A stretch of 29,945 bases of DNA from CAZZNQ01 sp964655775 (GTDB taxonomy: Bacteria; Planctomycetota; Brocadiia; SM23-32), in contig CAZZNQ010000048.1 of the NCBI GenBank assembly GCA_964655775.1, positions 1-29,945 of the forward strand, in the 5' to 3' direction. Numbering within the stretch: position 1 is the stretch's first letter; every line of letters starts with the position of its first letter. The translations under genes were made by a program, and so were the position numbers. A model generated the notes under the pieces. That model did no database searches. It was not told where the DNA came from and saw only the letters and a program-made list of their open reading frames with translations. This document shows, piece by piece, positions 1 to 8,688 of the stretch.

Positions 1-803
1 TATTCGACATGACGCTCGCGGTGTTGCGCCGCTGGTTGCGGCGGCTGCCGATATCCGCGGCAGATCGCCAGCACATCCACCATAAGCTGCTGAGCCTGGG
101 CATCAGCCACAGACATGCTGTGCTCATCCTTTACGGTGTCTGCGTCATCTGCGGAGGCGGCGCTCTCCTGCTCACGCTCGGGCGGGACGAGGTGACGCTC
201 ATGGTTCTAGGCTCGGTTACGATCCTCGCTTTCGTTTCCATTCGTCTTTCCGGGCAGGTCCAGTTCTCCGCTTTCTTCGACCGTTTCTTCACCGATTGGG
301 ATCGCCAGAAGAGCAACTCCAGGGCGAAACTCGCCGTGGAGAAGGCGGTTCACCACATGCAGCAGGCGGAGAGCGTAGACGCCGCCTGGGAGGCCGTCAC
401 GCCCGTTTTCCCGTTGCTGGGACTCGATTCCGCCTGGCTGAGGGTGGGCAACGGCGCGTGCGGTGAGGGGCGGTGCTTCGTGTGGCACAGGGTCGGGTCG
501 CCGTTGGAATCGGCCGATCCGCTCCGGTGCGAAGGTTGGATCGCGAGACTGGGCCTGAGGAGCCCCGACGGGCCTCTCGGCGAGTTCCTGGTCGCCAAGG
601 CCTCCGCGAACGGACCGGTCATGCCCGTAGCGCCTGAATTGGTCAATCGGCTGTGGCGGGAGATGAACGAGCAGATTGCTCGTCTGGCACCGAGCGAGGT
701 GCTCCACGGTGCCGCCGACACCTGGTGGCCGGAACCTGTTCGAGGCACAGCAGTCGAAGACGATGCCACCGTGTCCCCCGGACCGAACGCGGGGAGCAGC
801 TGA
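1..803 (+). CDS. WecA/MraY-family sugar-phosphate transferase, C-terminal part (5' end outside window)
   Basis: The frame is open from the first bases of the window, so the gene starts upstream. The reading continues through Phe-Asp into an ATG at 9 that is probably internal. The visible part contains the last conserved block of polyprenyl-phosphate GlcNAc-1-phosphate transferases: a cytoplasmic loop with the His-rich motif ADRQHIHHKLLSLGISHR, followed by two membrane segments (about nt 115-185 and 195-255). In this family the enzyme moves a sugar-1-phosphate from a UDP-sugar to undecaprenyl phosphate and starts glycan assembly in the inner membrane. After the last membrane segment there is an unusual hydrophilic tail of about 165 residues (nt 297-800) that standard WecA proteins lack; I do not recognise it. 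The first position in a glycan operon fits a priming role. The family is clear; the exact sugar is unknown. Confidence 0.8.
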   Translation, partial: FDMTLAVLRRWLRRLPISAADRQHIHHKLLSLGISHRHAVLILYGVCVICGGGALLLTLGRDEVTLMVLGSVTILAFVSIRLSGQVQFSAFFDRFFTDWDRQKSNSRAKLAVEKAVHHMQQAESVDAAWEAVTPVFPLLGLDSAWLRVGNGACGEGRCFVWHRVGSPLESADPLRCEGWIARLGLRSPDGPLGEFLVAKASANGPVMPVAPELVNRLWREMNEQIARLAPSEVLHGAADTWWPEPVRGTAVEDDATVSPGPNAGSS

Positions 804-880
804 CGCTAACCGGTTTGGCGCGAGCGGTTTCCGGACAGACGACTTGGTGCCGCAGACCATCCACTGTCAGAGAGCTAAGA

Positions 881-2011
881 GTGACCGATATCTCCGTCAT
901 ATTCGGCACGCGCCCAGAGGCCATCAAACTTGCGCCCTTAATCCTGGAGATGCAACGGCGCAACGGTCTCAGACTGCATGTCTGCGTCACCGCTCAGCAC
1001 CGTGAGATGCTGGACCAGGTGCTGGATGTGTTCGGAATCGTGCCAGACGTGGACCTGGGGCTGATGGAGTCGAATCAGTCGTTGGCGTGCTTGACGGCTC
1101 GGGCAATCGCTGGCATCGACGAGTACCTATCCGAGCGGCAGCCGGATGTTGTTATCGTTCAGGGCGATACGACGACGGTATTCTGTGCGGCCCTGGCGGC
1201 CTTCTACCACCATATCCCACTGGGCCACGTGGAGGCCGGACTGCGCACGGGCAACATGCAGGCGCCCTGGCCGGAGGAGGCGAACCGGGTGCTCACCTCG
1301 CGTCTCACCGAGTGGCACTTCGCGCCTACGGAGTCCAGCAGGCGCAATCTGCTGGCCGAGGGAGTCGACGAGCAGAGAGTTTTCGTTACGGGCAACACCG
1401 TGATTGACGCGCTGCACATCGCGCTGGAGAAGACGCACGAGAATCCGCCGAGGATTCCCGGAGATGAGTGCCGGATCCGGCAGATTCTCGATGGGCGCCG
1501 GCTGGTTCTGGTTACCGCTCACCGGCGGGAGAACTTCGGGGAGCGGCTCGAATCCATCTGTCGGGCGATCCGGCGCCTTGCCGAGCGGCACCGGGACGTG
1601 GCCTTTGTCTATCCGGTTCACCTCAATCCGCGGGCCAGAAAGCCGGCCCTGACGCACCTGTCCGACCTGGACAACGTCGTTCTCACCGATCCACTCGACT
1701 ACCTCCCTTTCGTGTATCTGCTGGGCCGGGCAACGTTGGTGCTCACCGACTCGGGTGGCCTCCAGGAGGAGGCACCGAGCCTGGGCAAGCCGGTGCTGGT
1801 GATGCGCGACGTGACCGAACGGCCCGAGGGCCTGGAGGCGGGCACGGCGCGCCTGGTCGGGGCGGAGCAGGCAAACATCGTCCGGGCGGTGTCCCGGCTG
1901 CTTACCGATGAGGACGAATACGCGCGGATGGCCAATGCGGTGAATCCCTACGGCGACGGCTCAGCGGCCGGACGAGTATGCGACATCCTCGAACGTGAGG
2001 TATCGGCGTGA
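881..2011 (+). CDS. wecB: UDP-N-acetylglucosamine 2-epimerase (non-hydrolysing), canonical WecB type
   Basis: The product interconverts UDP-GlcNAc and UDP-ManNAc in the cytoplasm. I place the start at the GTG at 881, giving 376 residues, the usual length, and the typical N-terminus with FGTRPEAIKLAP. The frame is open further upstream, but that extension is not family-like. Catalytic residues known from E. coli WecB (D95, E117, E131, R135, H213) have counterparts with an offset of one: D96 in QGDTTT, E118 in HVEAGLRT, E132 and R136 in PEEANR, and H214 in TAHRRENFG. The UDP-binding motifs DSGGLQEEAP and ERPEG are also present. The stop overlaps the next start (GTGA at 2008-2011). It probably supplies ManNAc or a derivative for the glycan built by this operon. 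Confidence 0.95.
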   Translation: MTDISVIFGTRPEAIKLAPLILEMQRRNGLRLHVCVTAQHREMLDQVLDVFGIVPDVDLGLMESNQSLACLTARAIAGIDEYLSERQPDVVIVQGDTTTVFCAALAAFYHHIPLGHVEAGLRTGNMQAPWPEEANRVLTSRLTEWHFAPTESSRRNLLAEGVDEQRVFVTGNTVIDALHIALEKTHENPPRIPGDECRIRQILDGRRLVLVTAHRRENFGERLESICRAIRRLAERHRDVAFVYPVHLNPRARKPALTHLSDLDNVVLTDPLDYLPFVYLLGRATLVLTDSGGLQEEAPSLGKPVLVMRDVTERPEGLEAGTARLVGAEQANIVRAVSRLLTDEDEYARMANAVNPYGDGSAAGRVCDILEREVSA

Positions 2012-3555
2012 TCCGGAGGATCTCTCAGCTCGCAGGCGCCGCGCTTCCCGCCGGCTCGATGCGCCGCCGGCTGGCCGTGGGCACCTTCTGGAACCTGACG
2101 GGCACCGTCGTCTCGCGGGTCCTCATGCTGGCGGCGGCGGTGGCTACAGCGCGTCTGCTGCGCAGGGAGGGGTTCGGTGAGCTCAACATGGTTCGCAGCA
2201 CGGTGGGCATGCTGGGCGTGTTCGCCGGGCTGGGGCTGGGGCTCACGGCCACCAAACACGTGGCGGAGCACCGGGAGCGCGCTCCCGCAAGGGCGGGCCG
2301 CGTGCTGGCTTTGTGCGTGGTGTTCGCGACCGTCGCTGGCGCGGTCATGTCGGCGGCTTTGCTGGTGTTCGCTCCCGTGCTGGCGGCCTCGGTCCTGGAT
2401 GCGCCCCATCTCTCGCCGATCCTCCGGCTCGCGTCCGGTCTGCTATTGCTCAGCGCCGTCAATGGGACGCTCAGGGGCGCCCTCGGTGGTCTGGAGGCGT
2501 TCAGGAGCATTGCCTTGGCGGACGGCATCCGGGCCTTGTTCGGGTTGCCGCTCATGGTTGCGGGGGTCATCTGGGCTGAGCTTATGGGCGTCGTGCTGGC
2601 CCTCGTTACCATCGAGGCCATCGGATCGGCCGTCCTATGGCGGGCCGTGCGGCGTCGCAGCACAGAGGCCGGAGTCGGTCTGCGTTTCGGGCGGTTCAGC
2701 GAGGAGCTTCCGGTGCTCTGGAAGTTCGCGCTGCCCAGCATGCTCGGCGGAGCGATGGTGAGCCCGGCTATGTGGGCCGCCCGCGCGATACTGGTGCGCA
2801 CTCCCGGTGGCTACGGGGAATTGGGCATGTTCGGAGCCGCGAGCCAGTTCCGCAATCTGCTGGCGACCGCCGCCGCGACGTTCTCGACAGTCCTGCTGCC
2901 TATGCTGGCATCGCAGGTGCACTCGCCGCACGAGCGTTTCCGCAAGGCGAACGTCCTGCTGAGCTGGGCGATCGGTGTGTATCCCGCGCTGCTGCTGGTC
3001 AGCTTTCCGGAGCTGGTCAGCCTGGTTTTCGGTCCCGACTACACCGGCATTGCGTTCCAGCGCACAGTTGTCGTCGTCTCGCTGTTCACCTGTATAATCC
3101 TCTACAAGCAAGGCATCGCTCGGGCCCTCGCTGCGCGAGACATGATGTGGTGGGGTTTCGCAGAGAACGCCGTGTGGGGCGTCATGCTTCTGGTCTTCGC
3201 CTACCTGTTCAGGGGGCACGGTGCCCTCGGCCTGGCGGGGGCGTTCCTGCTGGCTTATGTCATCATCAGCGCGGCCTTCGTGCCGCTTTACGTGGTCAGG
3301 GATCTCGTTCCCAGGGTCACCATTCTGTCCTTTCCGGTTGCCCTGGCATGGGTGGGCCTTTTGGCCCCCGCCTGGGCTGGATTCGCCGCCTGCAGCCTTC
3401 CGGCAAGGGGCGGCCTCTGTGTGGTAGGCCTGGCGATGGTAACCGCCGCTTTTCTGATGATGTTCGGGGTCAGGGAGGTGCGGAGGATGGCGATGGGCAT
3501 CCTGAACCAGGTACGCTCGGCTCGCATTCCGGCGGGCGGGAGCACCACATCTTGA
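2008..3555 (+). CDS. Wzx-like polysaccharide flippase (MOP superfamily)
   Basis: A 515-residue, very hydrophobic protein with about 12 to 14 membrane segments and an N-terminal block (FWNLTGTVVSRVLMLAAAV followed by ARLLRREGFGELN) typical of O-antigen and teichuronic-acid translocases. Such proteins flip undecaprenyl-linked oligosaccharides from the cytoplasmic to the periplasmic face of the inner membrane. The GTG start at 2008 overlaps the wecB stop by four bases, which suggests translational coupling. The first 20 or so residues before the first membrane segment are Arg-rich and Ala-rich; an internal ATG at 2059 (before RRRLAVGTFWN) is a possible alternative start. Its place beside a Wzy-like protein and many glycosyltransferases supports a Wzx role; the sugar substrate cannot be read from sequence. 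Confidence 0.9.
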   Translation: MIRRISQLAGAALPAGSMRRRLAVGTFWNLTGTVVSRVLMLAAAVATARLLRREGFGELNMVRSTVGMLGVFAGLGLGLTATKHVAEHRERAPARAGRVLALCVVFATVAGAVMSAALLVFAPVLAASVLDAPHLSPILRLASGLLLLSAVNGTLRGALGGLEAFRSIALADGIRALFGLPLMVAGVIWAELMGVVLALVTIEAIGSAVLWRAVRRRSTEAGVGLRFGRFSEELPVLWKFALPSMLGGAMVSPAMWAARAILVRTPGGYGELGMFGAASQFRNLLATAAATFSTVLLPMLASQVHSPHERFRKANVLLSWAIGVYPALLLVSFPELVSLVFGPDYTGIAFQRTVVVVSLFTCIILYKQGIARALAARDMMWWGFAENAVWGVMLLVFAYLFRGHGALGLAGAFLLAYVIISAAFVPLYVVRDLVPRVTILSFPVALAWVGLLAPAWAGFAACSLPARGGLCVVGLAMVTAAFLMMFGVREVRRMAMGILNQVRSARIPAGGSTTS

Positions 3556-3616
3556 AACGGCAAGGTCTTTCGGTGTCAAGCCGGTAGATTTGTGACACTA
3601 CTGACACTTAGCGAGC

Positions 3617-4870
3617 ATGGCAGACAAGGAACTCATCGTCGTCAACGCAGAGGGATTCTCGTACGGATGGCGTGGTGCGACACCTCGGCTGTTCGCGCTG
3701 GCCCGGCAGCTGGGTGCGCGCGGGTGGCGGGTGACCATGCTCTCCGCCCGCGACTGGGGGACCGGCTCTCAGTCGGCGCAGGAGGCGGCATTCCCCGGCA
3801 GCGTCATCCGCACGCCGTTCACCGGTCGGTACCCGAAGCTCCTCGACCGCGGGCCCCGCCTGCGGCGTCTCTGGCGGGGACTGTGGAAGGTGCGAGGGCA
3901 GCGTTTCTACGCCGAGCGCCTTGCCTCGGGATGGGCCGACCGCTTCCGCGCGTGGATTGAGGACGAGGTCCCCTTTAGTGCGACGCCAACGTGCGTCTGG
4001 TCCGTCTGCACCTCCAGCCTGAACAACATGATCGCGGGTGCGGCCCTTGCCGAGAAGGTCCGGTGCCCGCATTTCGTCGAGTTCCAGGACCCTCCGCATG
4101 CCCCCACGGCGGGCCTCCGTGACATAGTCGATGCCGTTCTGCGCGCCGCAAGCGGCGTGGTGACCGTGACGGAGGCGTTCCGGCGCAGCGTTATGGTCGA
4201 CTATGGTATACTTGCCAAAAGGACGCAAACGGCCTATCTCTCCTTCTCCGGAGAGTGCCGGCCTCTGCCGAAGGCCCTGCCCGACGGCGACTTCCGTATC
4301 CTTCACGCCGGCACCCTGCACACCGGCGAGAGGCGGAACGCCCGGTCGCTGGTTGAGGGTTACGCGCGCTTCCTTGCCGGCTGCCCGGCGGCACGACGCG
4401 ACTCCATGGTCGAGCTTGTGGGAGCCGGCGATGGCTTGCACGAAGCGGCGGAGGTCGCGGCGCGGTTGGGCATTCTCGGCAACGTGCACACCGAGCCCGA
4501 GGTGAGCCCGGACCGGATCAGCGAGCGTATGAACTCCGCCGCCGTACTGGTGGTGATCAAGTATGCCGACTCCGAACACGACGTCCAGATCCCCGGCAAG
4601 CTCTTCAAGTGCCTGGGTGCCGGGAGGCCAATACTGGGCGTGATGCCGCGCCGCACGGAGGCCGCCGCCATCCTCGAACGCAGCGGCGTCGGCATCGCCG
4701 TAGACAACGAAGACGTAGCCGGGATCGCGGACGCATTGGCCAGACTGTATGGAAGCCGAGCGGACCTGTCGCAGCTGTTGGAGCAGGACCGGGACTACGT
4801 GAACGGGTTCTCGGAAGAGCGTATCTGGCAGGGCGTGGACGAGTTCTTGCGTAGCTTTCTTCAGGACTGA
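3617..4870 (+). CDS. GT4-like glycosyltransferase with altered second Glu
   Basis: A 417-residue soluble protein with the GT-B layout of retaining family 4 transferases: an N-terminal acceptor domain starting VVNAEGFSYGWRGATPRL, and a C-terminal nucleotide-sugar domain (about residues 210-400) with a typical strand after FRILHAGTLHTGERRN. The nucleotide-binding block reads IPGKLFKCLGAGRPILG (residues 325-341). In most relatives the residue after LF in this block is Glu or Asp, the second acidic residue of the E-x7-E motif; here it is Lys331, so activity or donor use may differ. It follows the flippase after a 61-base gap that holds a direct repeat TGACACT (3593-3599 and 3602-3608), and no clear ribosome-binding site precedes the ATG. 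It probably adds one sugar of the repeat unit. Confidence 0.82.
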   Translation: MADKELIVVNAEGFSYGWRGATPRLFALARQLGARGWRVTMLSARDWGTGSQSAQEAAFPGSVIRTPFTGRYPKLLDRGPRLRRLWRGLWKVRGQRFYAERLASGWADRFRAWIEDEVPFSATPTCVWSVCTSSLNNMIAGAALAEKVRCPHFVEFQDPPHAPTAGLRDIVDAVLRAASGVVTVTEAFRRSVMVDYGILAKRTQTAYLSFSGECRPLPKALPDGDFRILHAGTLHTGERRNARSLVEGYARFLAGCPAARRDSMVELVGAGDGLHEAAEVAARLGILGNVHTEPEVSPDRISERMNSAAVLVVIKYADSEHDVQIPGKLFKCLGAGRPILGVMPRRTEAAAILERSGVGIAVDNEDVAGIADALARLYGSRADLSQLLEQDRDYVNGFSEERIWQGVDEFLRSFLQD

Positions 4871-4938
4871 GAGTGGCCATCCAGTGAGCGCCTTTGCGGC
4901 GGAAAAAGGTCGGTGGAGTGGTGGACATCAAACGGACT

Positions 4939-4945
4939 GGGAGGG
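4939..4945 (+). promoter_or_regulatory. Ribosome-binding site that decides the Wzy-like start
   Basis: GGGAGGG lies six bases before the ATG at 4952. The frame is also open from a GTG at 4913, but the 13 extra residues are not membrane-like and that GTG lacks a comparable site, so 4952 is the better start. Confidence 0.65.
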
Positions 4946-4951
4946 TGCGCC

Positions 4952-6358
4952 ATGACTTCCTACAACCTTCTGCCGGCGATACTGGCTGTGGCGGCGACGG
5001 TGGCGGCATATCGCATCGCGCGGCCATGGCTGACGCCGGGCGCCCCCCGAGTGTGGCTGATGCTCGGCTTGACCGGCCTGCTCTGGTGGTCGGGCCTCGG
5101 CATCGGGTTCCTGCACGAGTGGACCACGCAGGCTCTGCTCTTCAGCGTGTTCGTAATCGCCTGCGCGGCAGCGTTCGCCGTGGCGTACGCCACGCTCAAG
5201 CCGGATCCGAGCAGGCCGCCCGGCAGCGCACAATATCCCTTTGTGGATGCGATAATCGCCCACCGGAAATGGGTGATCGCGGTATACATGGGGGTGCTGA
5301 CGGCTCGGTTGATCTATCCTGATTTTCTGTTGTTCCGGCTTCTAGATCCGGTTCGCCCGCAACTCACCGACTTCACGGGCCTTCGCACCAGGCTGGGGCC
5401 CATCGAGTATGCCCTCCAGTACGCGCAGCTTCTTTCGTTCCCCATCTTTCTTATTGCATTGACGGGTCTGTCCCGATGGTGGATGCCGCTCTTGTGGCTG
5501 GCAGCGCGCGACTACCTCCTTTTCTGCCATTCGGGGTACTTCGCCAGGGGCGATCTCGTCAGGCTCCTGTGGGTTTGCGGCGTCTACCTGTGGTTTCTCC
5601 TTCCCCATCGCCGACGCCGTATCGCCGTTGTGTATGCCGTTATGGCGCCCGTGGTCGTCATGGTCCTACTCTGGCTGGGATCGGTGCGGGCGGCTGTTGA
5701 CAACAGGCAGGTGCATGACAGCAACCTGGAGGCCGTCAGCCACATGCTCCACAGCCAGGTCACATTCCCAGAGAAAGCGCAGATTGTCCTGGAGTCGGGG
5801 AACCGCGTGGACCCGGTTGCCTATGCCCGGTGGCTGGCTACGCTCTGGCTTCCCAAGGCGATCACGGGTCGGTTTGACGTGGCGGAGGTCAACTACGAGA
5901 TATCCGAGATAATCACGGGGCTGAGACCGGGCGATAGGAACTACACCGTGACCTTGACAGGACTGGTCACAGAGAGCGTATACCTTTTCGGCAAGGACCT
6001 GTTCTGGCTGCACGCGCTGTTTTTGGGCGGGCTGTTCGGTGCTCTGTGTTCGCAGGTCCTTCGGTCACGGCGTTTCATGATGATCGGCGCCTGGCTCACG
6101 TTTGAGTTCGGCTATCATCTCGCCCGGGCAGGGGTGGGGGGGGCCCTGCCGGTGGTCGTCAATTCGTTCCTGACCTGGTATGCGATCCTTGCCCTCGGCG
6201 CGCTGCATCGTGGAGAGTCTGCAGCGGACGCGGCTGCACTTCGTCGCGCAAACCGTGCCCTCCGAGCCGCCGAATCGGCCGGCGCTGCAAAAGAAGATGA
6301 ACCGATGGCGCCGGAAGCGCCTCACGACCGATCTGTCCGGGTGAGCGCCGAGCCATGA
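4952..6358 (+). CDS. Wzy-like polytopic membrane protein, probable oligosaccharide repeat-unit polymerase
   Basis: A 468-residue membrane protein with roughly ten to eleven hydrophobic segments. A long non-hydrophobic stretch (about residues 244-349) interrupts them before the last three segments; it contains TFPEKAQIVLESGNRVDP and LRPGDRNYTVTLTGLV. A large periplasmic loop in the C-terminal half is characteristic of O-antigen polymerases (Wzy) and ligases. Wzy proteins diverge strongly, so this call rests on topology and on the neighbours (flippase upstream, transferases downstream). The family's role is to join lipid-linked repeat units at the periplasmic face of the inner membrane. The hydrophilic C-terminal tail (about 45 residues, Ala- and Glu-rich) is extra. 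The end overlaps the next gene by four bases (ATGA at 6355-6358). An O-antigen ligase is the main alternative. Confidence 0.72.
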   Translation: MTSYNLLPAILAVAATVAAYRIARPWLTPGAPRVWLMLGLTGLLWWSGLGIGFLHEWTTQALLFSVFVIACAAAFAVAYATLKPDPSRPPGSAQYPFVDAIIAHRKWVIAVYMGVLTARLIYPDFLLFRLLDPVRPQLTDFTGLRTRLGPIEYALQYAQLLSFPIFLIALTGLSRWWMPLLWLAARDYLLFCHSGYFARGDLVRLLWVCGVYLWFLLPHRRRRIAVVYAVMAPVVVMVLLWLGSVRAAVDNRQVHDSNLEAVSHMLHSQVTFPEKAQIVLESGNRVDPVAYARWLATLWLPKAITGRFDVAEVNYEISEIITGLRPGDRNYTVTLTGLVTESVYLFGKDLFWLHALFLGGLFGALCSQVLRSRRFMMIGAWLTFEFGYHLARAGVGGALPVVVNSFLTWYAILALGALHRGESAADAAALRRANRALRAAESAGAAKEDEPMAPEAPHDRSVRVSAEP

Positions 6359-7512
6359 GAATACTGATGTTCCATCCCGCGTCCGTTGACGTCTGCCCGC
6401 CGGTACTGGGCGCGGCACGGTCAATGCGAGAACTGGGTGCCCGGGTGACGCTGGTGTGTCTGAAGTGTTCCGAGCATCTTCAGGCCGAACTGGCGAAAAG
6501 CGGAGTGGTAGTTCACTGCACGTCCAACAGGAGGCTTTCCGGTCTATTGCGCAAAACGCTCTCCCATTTGGGCTGCTTCCGCCGGTTTCGCTCACTCCTG
6601 CGCAGACAGCCGGTGGACTGCGTGTGGTACCACCAGACACATTTCCCCGCGTGGTGGGCGCTGGTGCCGTTCCGGCGGCGCCGGCGAACCGTCGTGGTGC
6701 TTCATTCGCATGAGCTGGACTCACACGTGCCGCACCGCTGGCTCGTCCAGAAGCGTGCGGCGCGACTTGCCGATCTCCTCCTTGTCCCGGAGGCGAACCG
6801 TGGCTGGATCGTTGCGCAGTTCTCCGGCGGGAGGACGCCGTTCATGGTGGTGCCGAACCGGTTTGAGGAAGCGCCGCCGAACGCGGCCGGGGAGCGTCCC
6901 GCCCTTGCCGCCTTCCAGCAGGCGGGCGGTGCCCCTGGCTGCACCAGATTCGTGATATACCAGGGCGCGTTTCACGCCGGGCGTTGCCTTCCGCAGATCA
7001 TTGACGCGTTCGGAGATGTCCCGGATGCTGACGTGGGACTGATTCTCCTGGGCGGCGAGCCAGATTCCACCGCGCTCGAAGCACTGGTGGAGCGCGCTCG
7101 TGGGGATCGGCGCATCGCCGTTCTCCCGCGCGTGCAGTATCCGTTCCACCTGCAGATCACCCGCGACTGTGCCGCCGGCATTCTGCTCTACGCTCCCAGC
7201 TCGCTCAATAATGTCTATTGCGGCCCGAACAAGGTTTACGAGTACGCGTCATGCGGTCTGGGCATGGTTCTGCCGGACTACCCGGGGCTTCGTCACCTGA
7301 ACGACCGGTTCGGACTGGGCGCGCTCTGCGACCCGCTCAGCGCCGACTTGATCGGGAGCGCGATCCGCGCGGTCCTCAGCGAAGATCCGGCCACGTGGCG
7401 CCTGGCAACTGACAGATTCCTCCGGGAATCGCCCACGCTGATGGATACGTACCGTGAGGTTGATCACAGACTGGCTGCTATCGCAGCCGAGAAGAAAGGC
7501 CGGATGGAGTGA
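6355..7512 (+). CDS. GT4-type glycosyltransferase
   Basis: A 385-residue soluble GT-B protein. The N-terminus (MRILMFHPASVDVCPPVLGA) is the usual first beta-strand and glycine-containing loop. The C-terminal domain has a hinge strand with FVIYQGAFHAGRCLPQIIDA, then GPNKVYEYASCGLGMVLP (residues 290-307), in which Glu296 matches the second Glu of the E-x7-E motif; the first is replaced by a small-residue and Asn run (SSLNNVYC). The ATG overlaps the stop of the membrane protein upstream (ATGA). The protein ends with GTGA shared with the next transferase, so three genes in a row are coupled. The sugar donor and acceptor are unknown; family and fold are reasonably secure. Confidence 0.85.
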   Translation: MRILMFHPASVDVCPPVLGAARSMRELGARVTLVCLKCSEHLQAELAKSGVVVHCTSNRRLSGLLRKTLSHLGCFRRFRSLLRRQPVDCVWYHQTHFPAWWALVPFRRRRRTVVVLHSHELDSHVPHRWLVQKRAARLADLLLVPEANRGWIVAQFSGGRTPFMVVPNRFEEAPPNAAGERPALAAFQQAGGAPGCTRFVIYQGAFHAGRCLPQIIDAFGDVPDADVGLILLGGEPDSTALEALVERARGDRRIAVLPRVQYPFHLQITRDCAAGILLYAPSSLNNVYCGPNKVYEYASCGLGMVLPDYPGLRHLNDRFGLGALCDPLSADLIGSAIRAVLSEDPATWRLATDRFLRESPTLMDTYREVDHRLAAIAAEKKGRME

Positions 7513-8639
7513 GAGCTGCCGACATGAAGACTGGAGGAGAGGCGGCCGGCACGCGGGTTCTCGTTCTCTGGTCCGAGCTGCCCGGTTACGCAGCTGCTTG
7601 TGTGCGTGCGCTGGTGGCGAAGAAGGGCGTTGACGTTGTCGTGGTCCGCTATTCGCACGCATCCGAAAAGCCATTCTCGGCGCCGGCAAGACGGTTGCCG
7701 TGTCCCGTGCACGTCATCGGCGATCGGACCGGGAACGGGAAGCAGTGGCGCCGTCTTCAGGGGATACTAACGCAACACCGGCCGGACGCAGCCTTGGTGA
7801 GCGGATGGTCGATTGAGTGCTTCAACCGGGCGGCGCGCTGGGTAAAGCGTCGTGGCGGCGTCACCGTCTGCATGGCGGACAACCAGTGGCGAGGAGGTGT
7901 CAGGCAGTGGGCGGGTGCACTCTACGCACGCGTGGCTTTCGGCCGACGCTATTCCGCCATGTTCGTCCCCGGCGAGCGAGCCCGGCCGCTGGCGACTGCC
8001 TGCGGTTTCTCGGGTCGGCGGCTGTTGATGGGCGGGTATAGCGCCGACTGGGAGATGTTCGCCGGGGCATTCGCTGAACGGAGGAAACGGACTTCCGACT
8101 GGCCGCATGCGTTCCTGTTCGTGGGACGCCTCACCGAAAGAAAAGGTATCCCGGATCTGCTGGAGGCATATCGGCTCTATCGCGGACGCGTCCGGGCGCC
8201 GTGGGAGTTGCAGGTGGCCGGCGACGGGCCGCTCAGGCAGGCCCTGGCACGGCGCGAAGGAGTGCTTCCCCTTGGCTTCCGGCAGCCGGCGGAGCTCCCC
8301 GGGCTGATGGCGAAGGTGGGCGCCTTCGTGCTTCCGAGTCGCGAAGAGCCCTGGGGCGTGGTCGTGCACGAGGCCGCGGCCGCCGGGCTGCCGGTGATCT
8401 GCACCCACCAGTGCGGGAGCGGTGCGGAACTGGTCCGGAACCTATACAATGGGCTCCTGTTCGAGGCCGGTGACGTGGAGCACCTGGCCGCTCTGATGGC
8501 GGCTTTAACGCAGAAGACCGATGCCGATCTGGCGGAGATGGGCATGAGGAGCCACGAGATGTCCAGGCAGTTCACTCCCGAGCTGTGGGCGGATCGGCTG
8601 CTGCAGGGCATTCGCCTGCTGCGCCGGTCGCCGCGATGA
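7509..8639 (+). CDS. GT4 glycosyltransferase
   Basis: A retaining GT-B transferase of 376 residues from the GTG at 7509, which overlaps the upstream stop by four bases; an ATG at 7524 would give a protein five residues shorter and cannot be excluded. The C-terminal nucleotide-sugar domain is well preserved: FVGRLTERKGIPDLLEAYRL, then GDGPLRQAL, and a complete E-x7-E motif at E280 and E288 in REEPWGVVVHEAAAAGLPVI. An Asn-Gly-Leu-Leu-Phe-Glu element near the C-terminus is also family-typical. It probably transfers one sugar onto the lipid-linked intermediate in the cytoplasm. The specific linkage cannot be read from the sequence. Confidence 0.9.
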   Translation: MRAADMKTGGEAAGTRVLVLWSELPGYAAACVRALVAKKGVDVVVVRYSHASEKPFSAPARRLPCPVHVIGDRTGNGKQWRRLQGILTQHRPDAALVSGWSIECFNRAARWVKRRGGVTVCMADNQWRGGVRQWAGALYARVAFGRRYSAMFVPGERARPLATACGFSGRRLLMGGYSADWEMFAGAFAERRKRTSDWPHAFLFVGRLTERKGIPDLLEAYRLYRGRVRAPWELQVAGDGPLRQALARREGVLPLGFRQPAELPGLMAKVGAFVLPSREEPWGVVVHEAAAAGLPVICTHQCGSGAELVRNLYNGLLFEAGDVEHLAALMAALTQKTDADLAEMGMRSHEMSRQFTPELWADRLLQGIRLLRRSPR

Positions 8640-8688
8640 TCGGACGTTACCGCGCGTCCGCGAGCCTGACTACTGAGTTCTGAACCAC

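Noticed and set aside
3093..3098. Perfect TATAAT inside the flippase gene
   Set aside because: The nearest -35-like sequence is TTGTCG at 3068-3073 with a 19-base spacer, a poor match. It lies about 520 bases upstream of the next gene within coding sequence, so a chance match is more likely than an internal promoter.
3593..3608. Direct repeat TGACACT twice with nine-base spacing before the GT4-like gene at 3617
   Set aside because: Two copies of seven bases in a 61-base gap are too little to claim an operator; kept only as a note in the gene entry.
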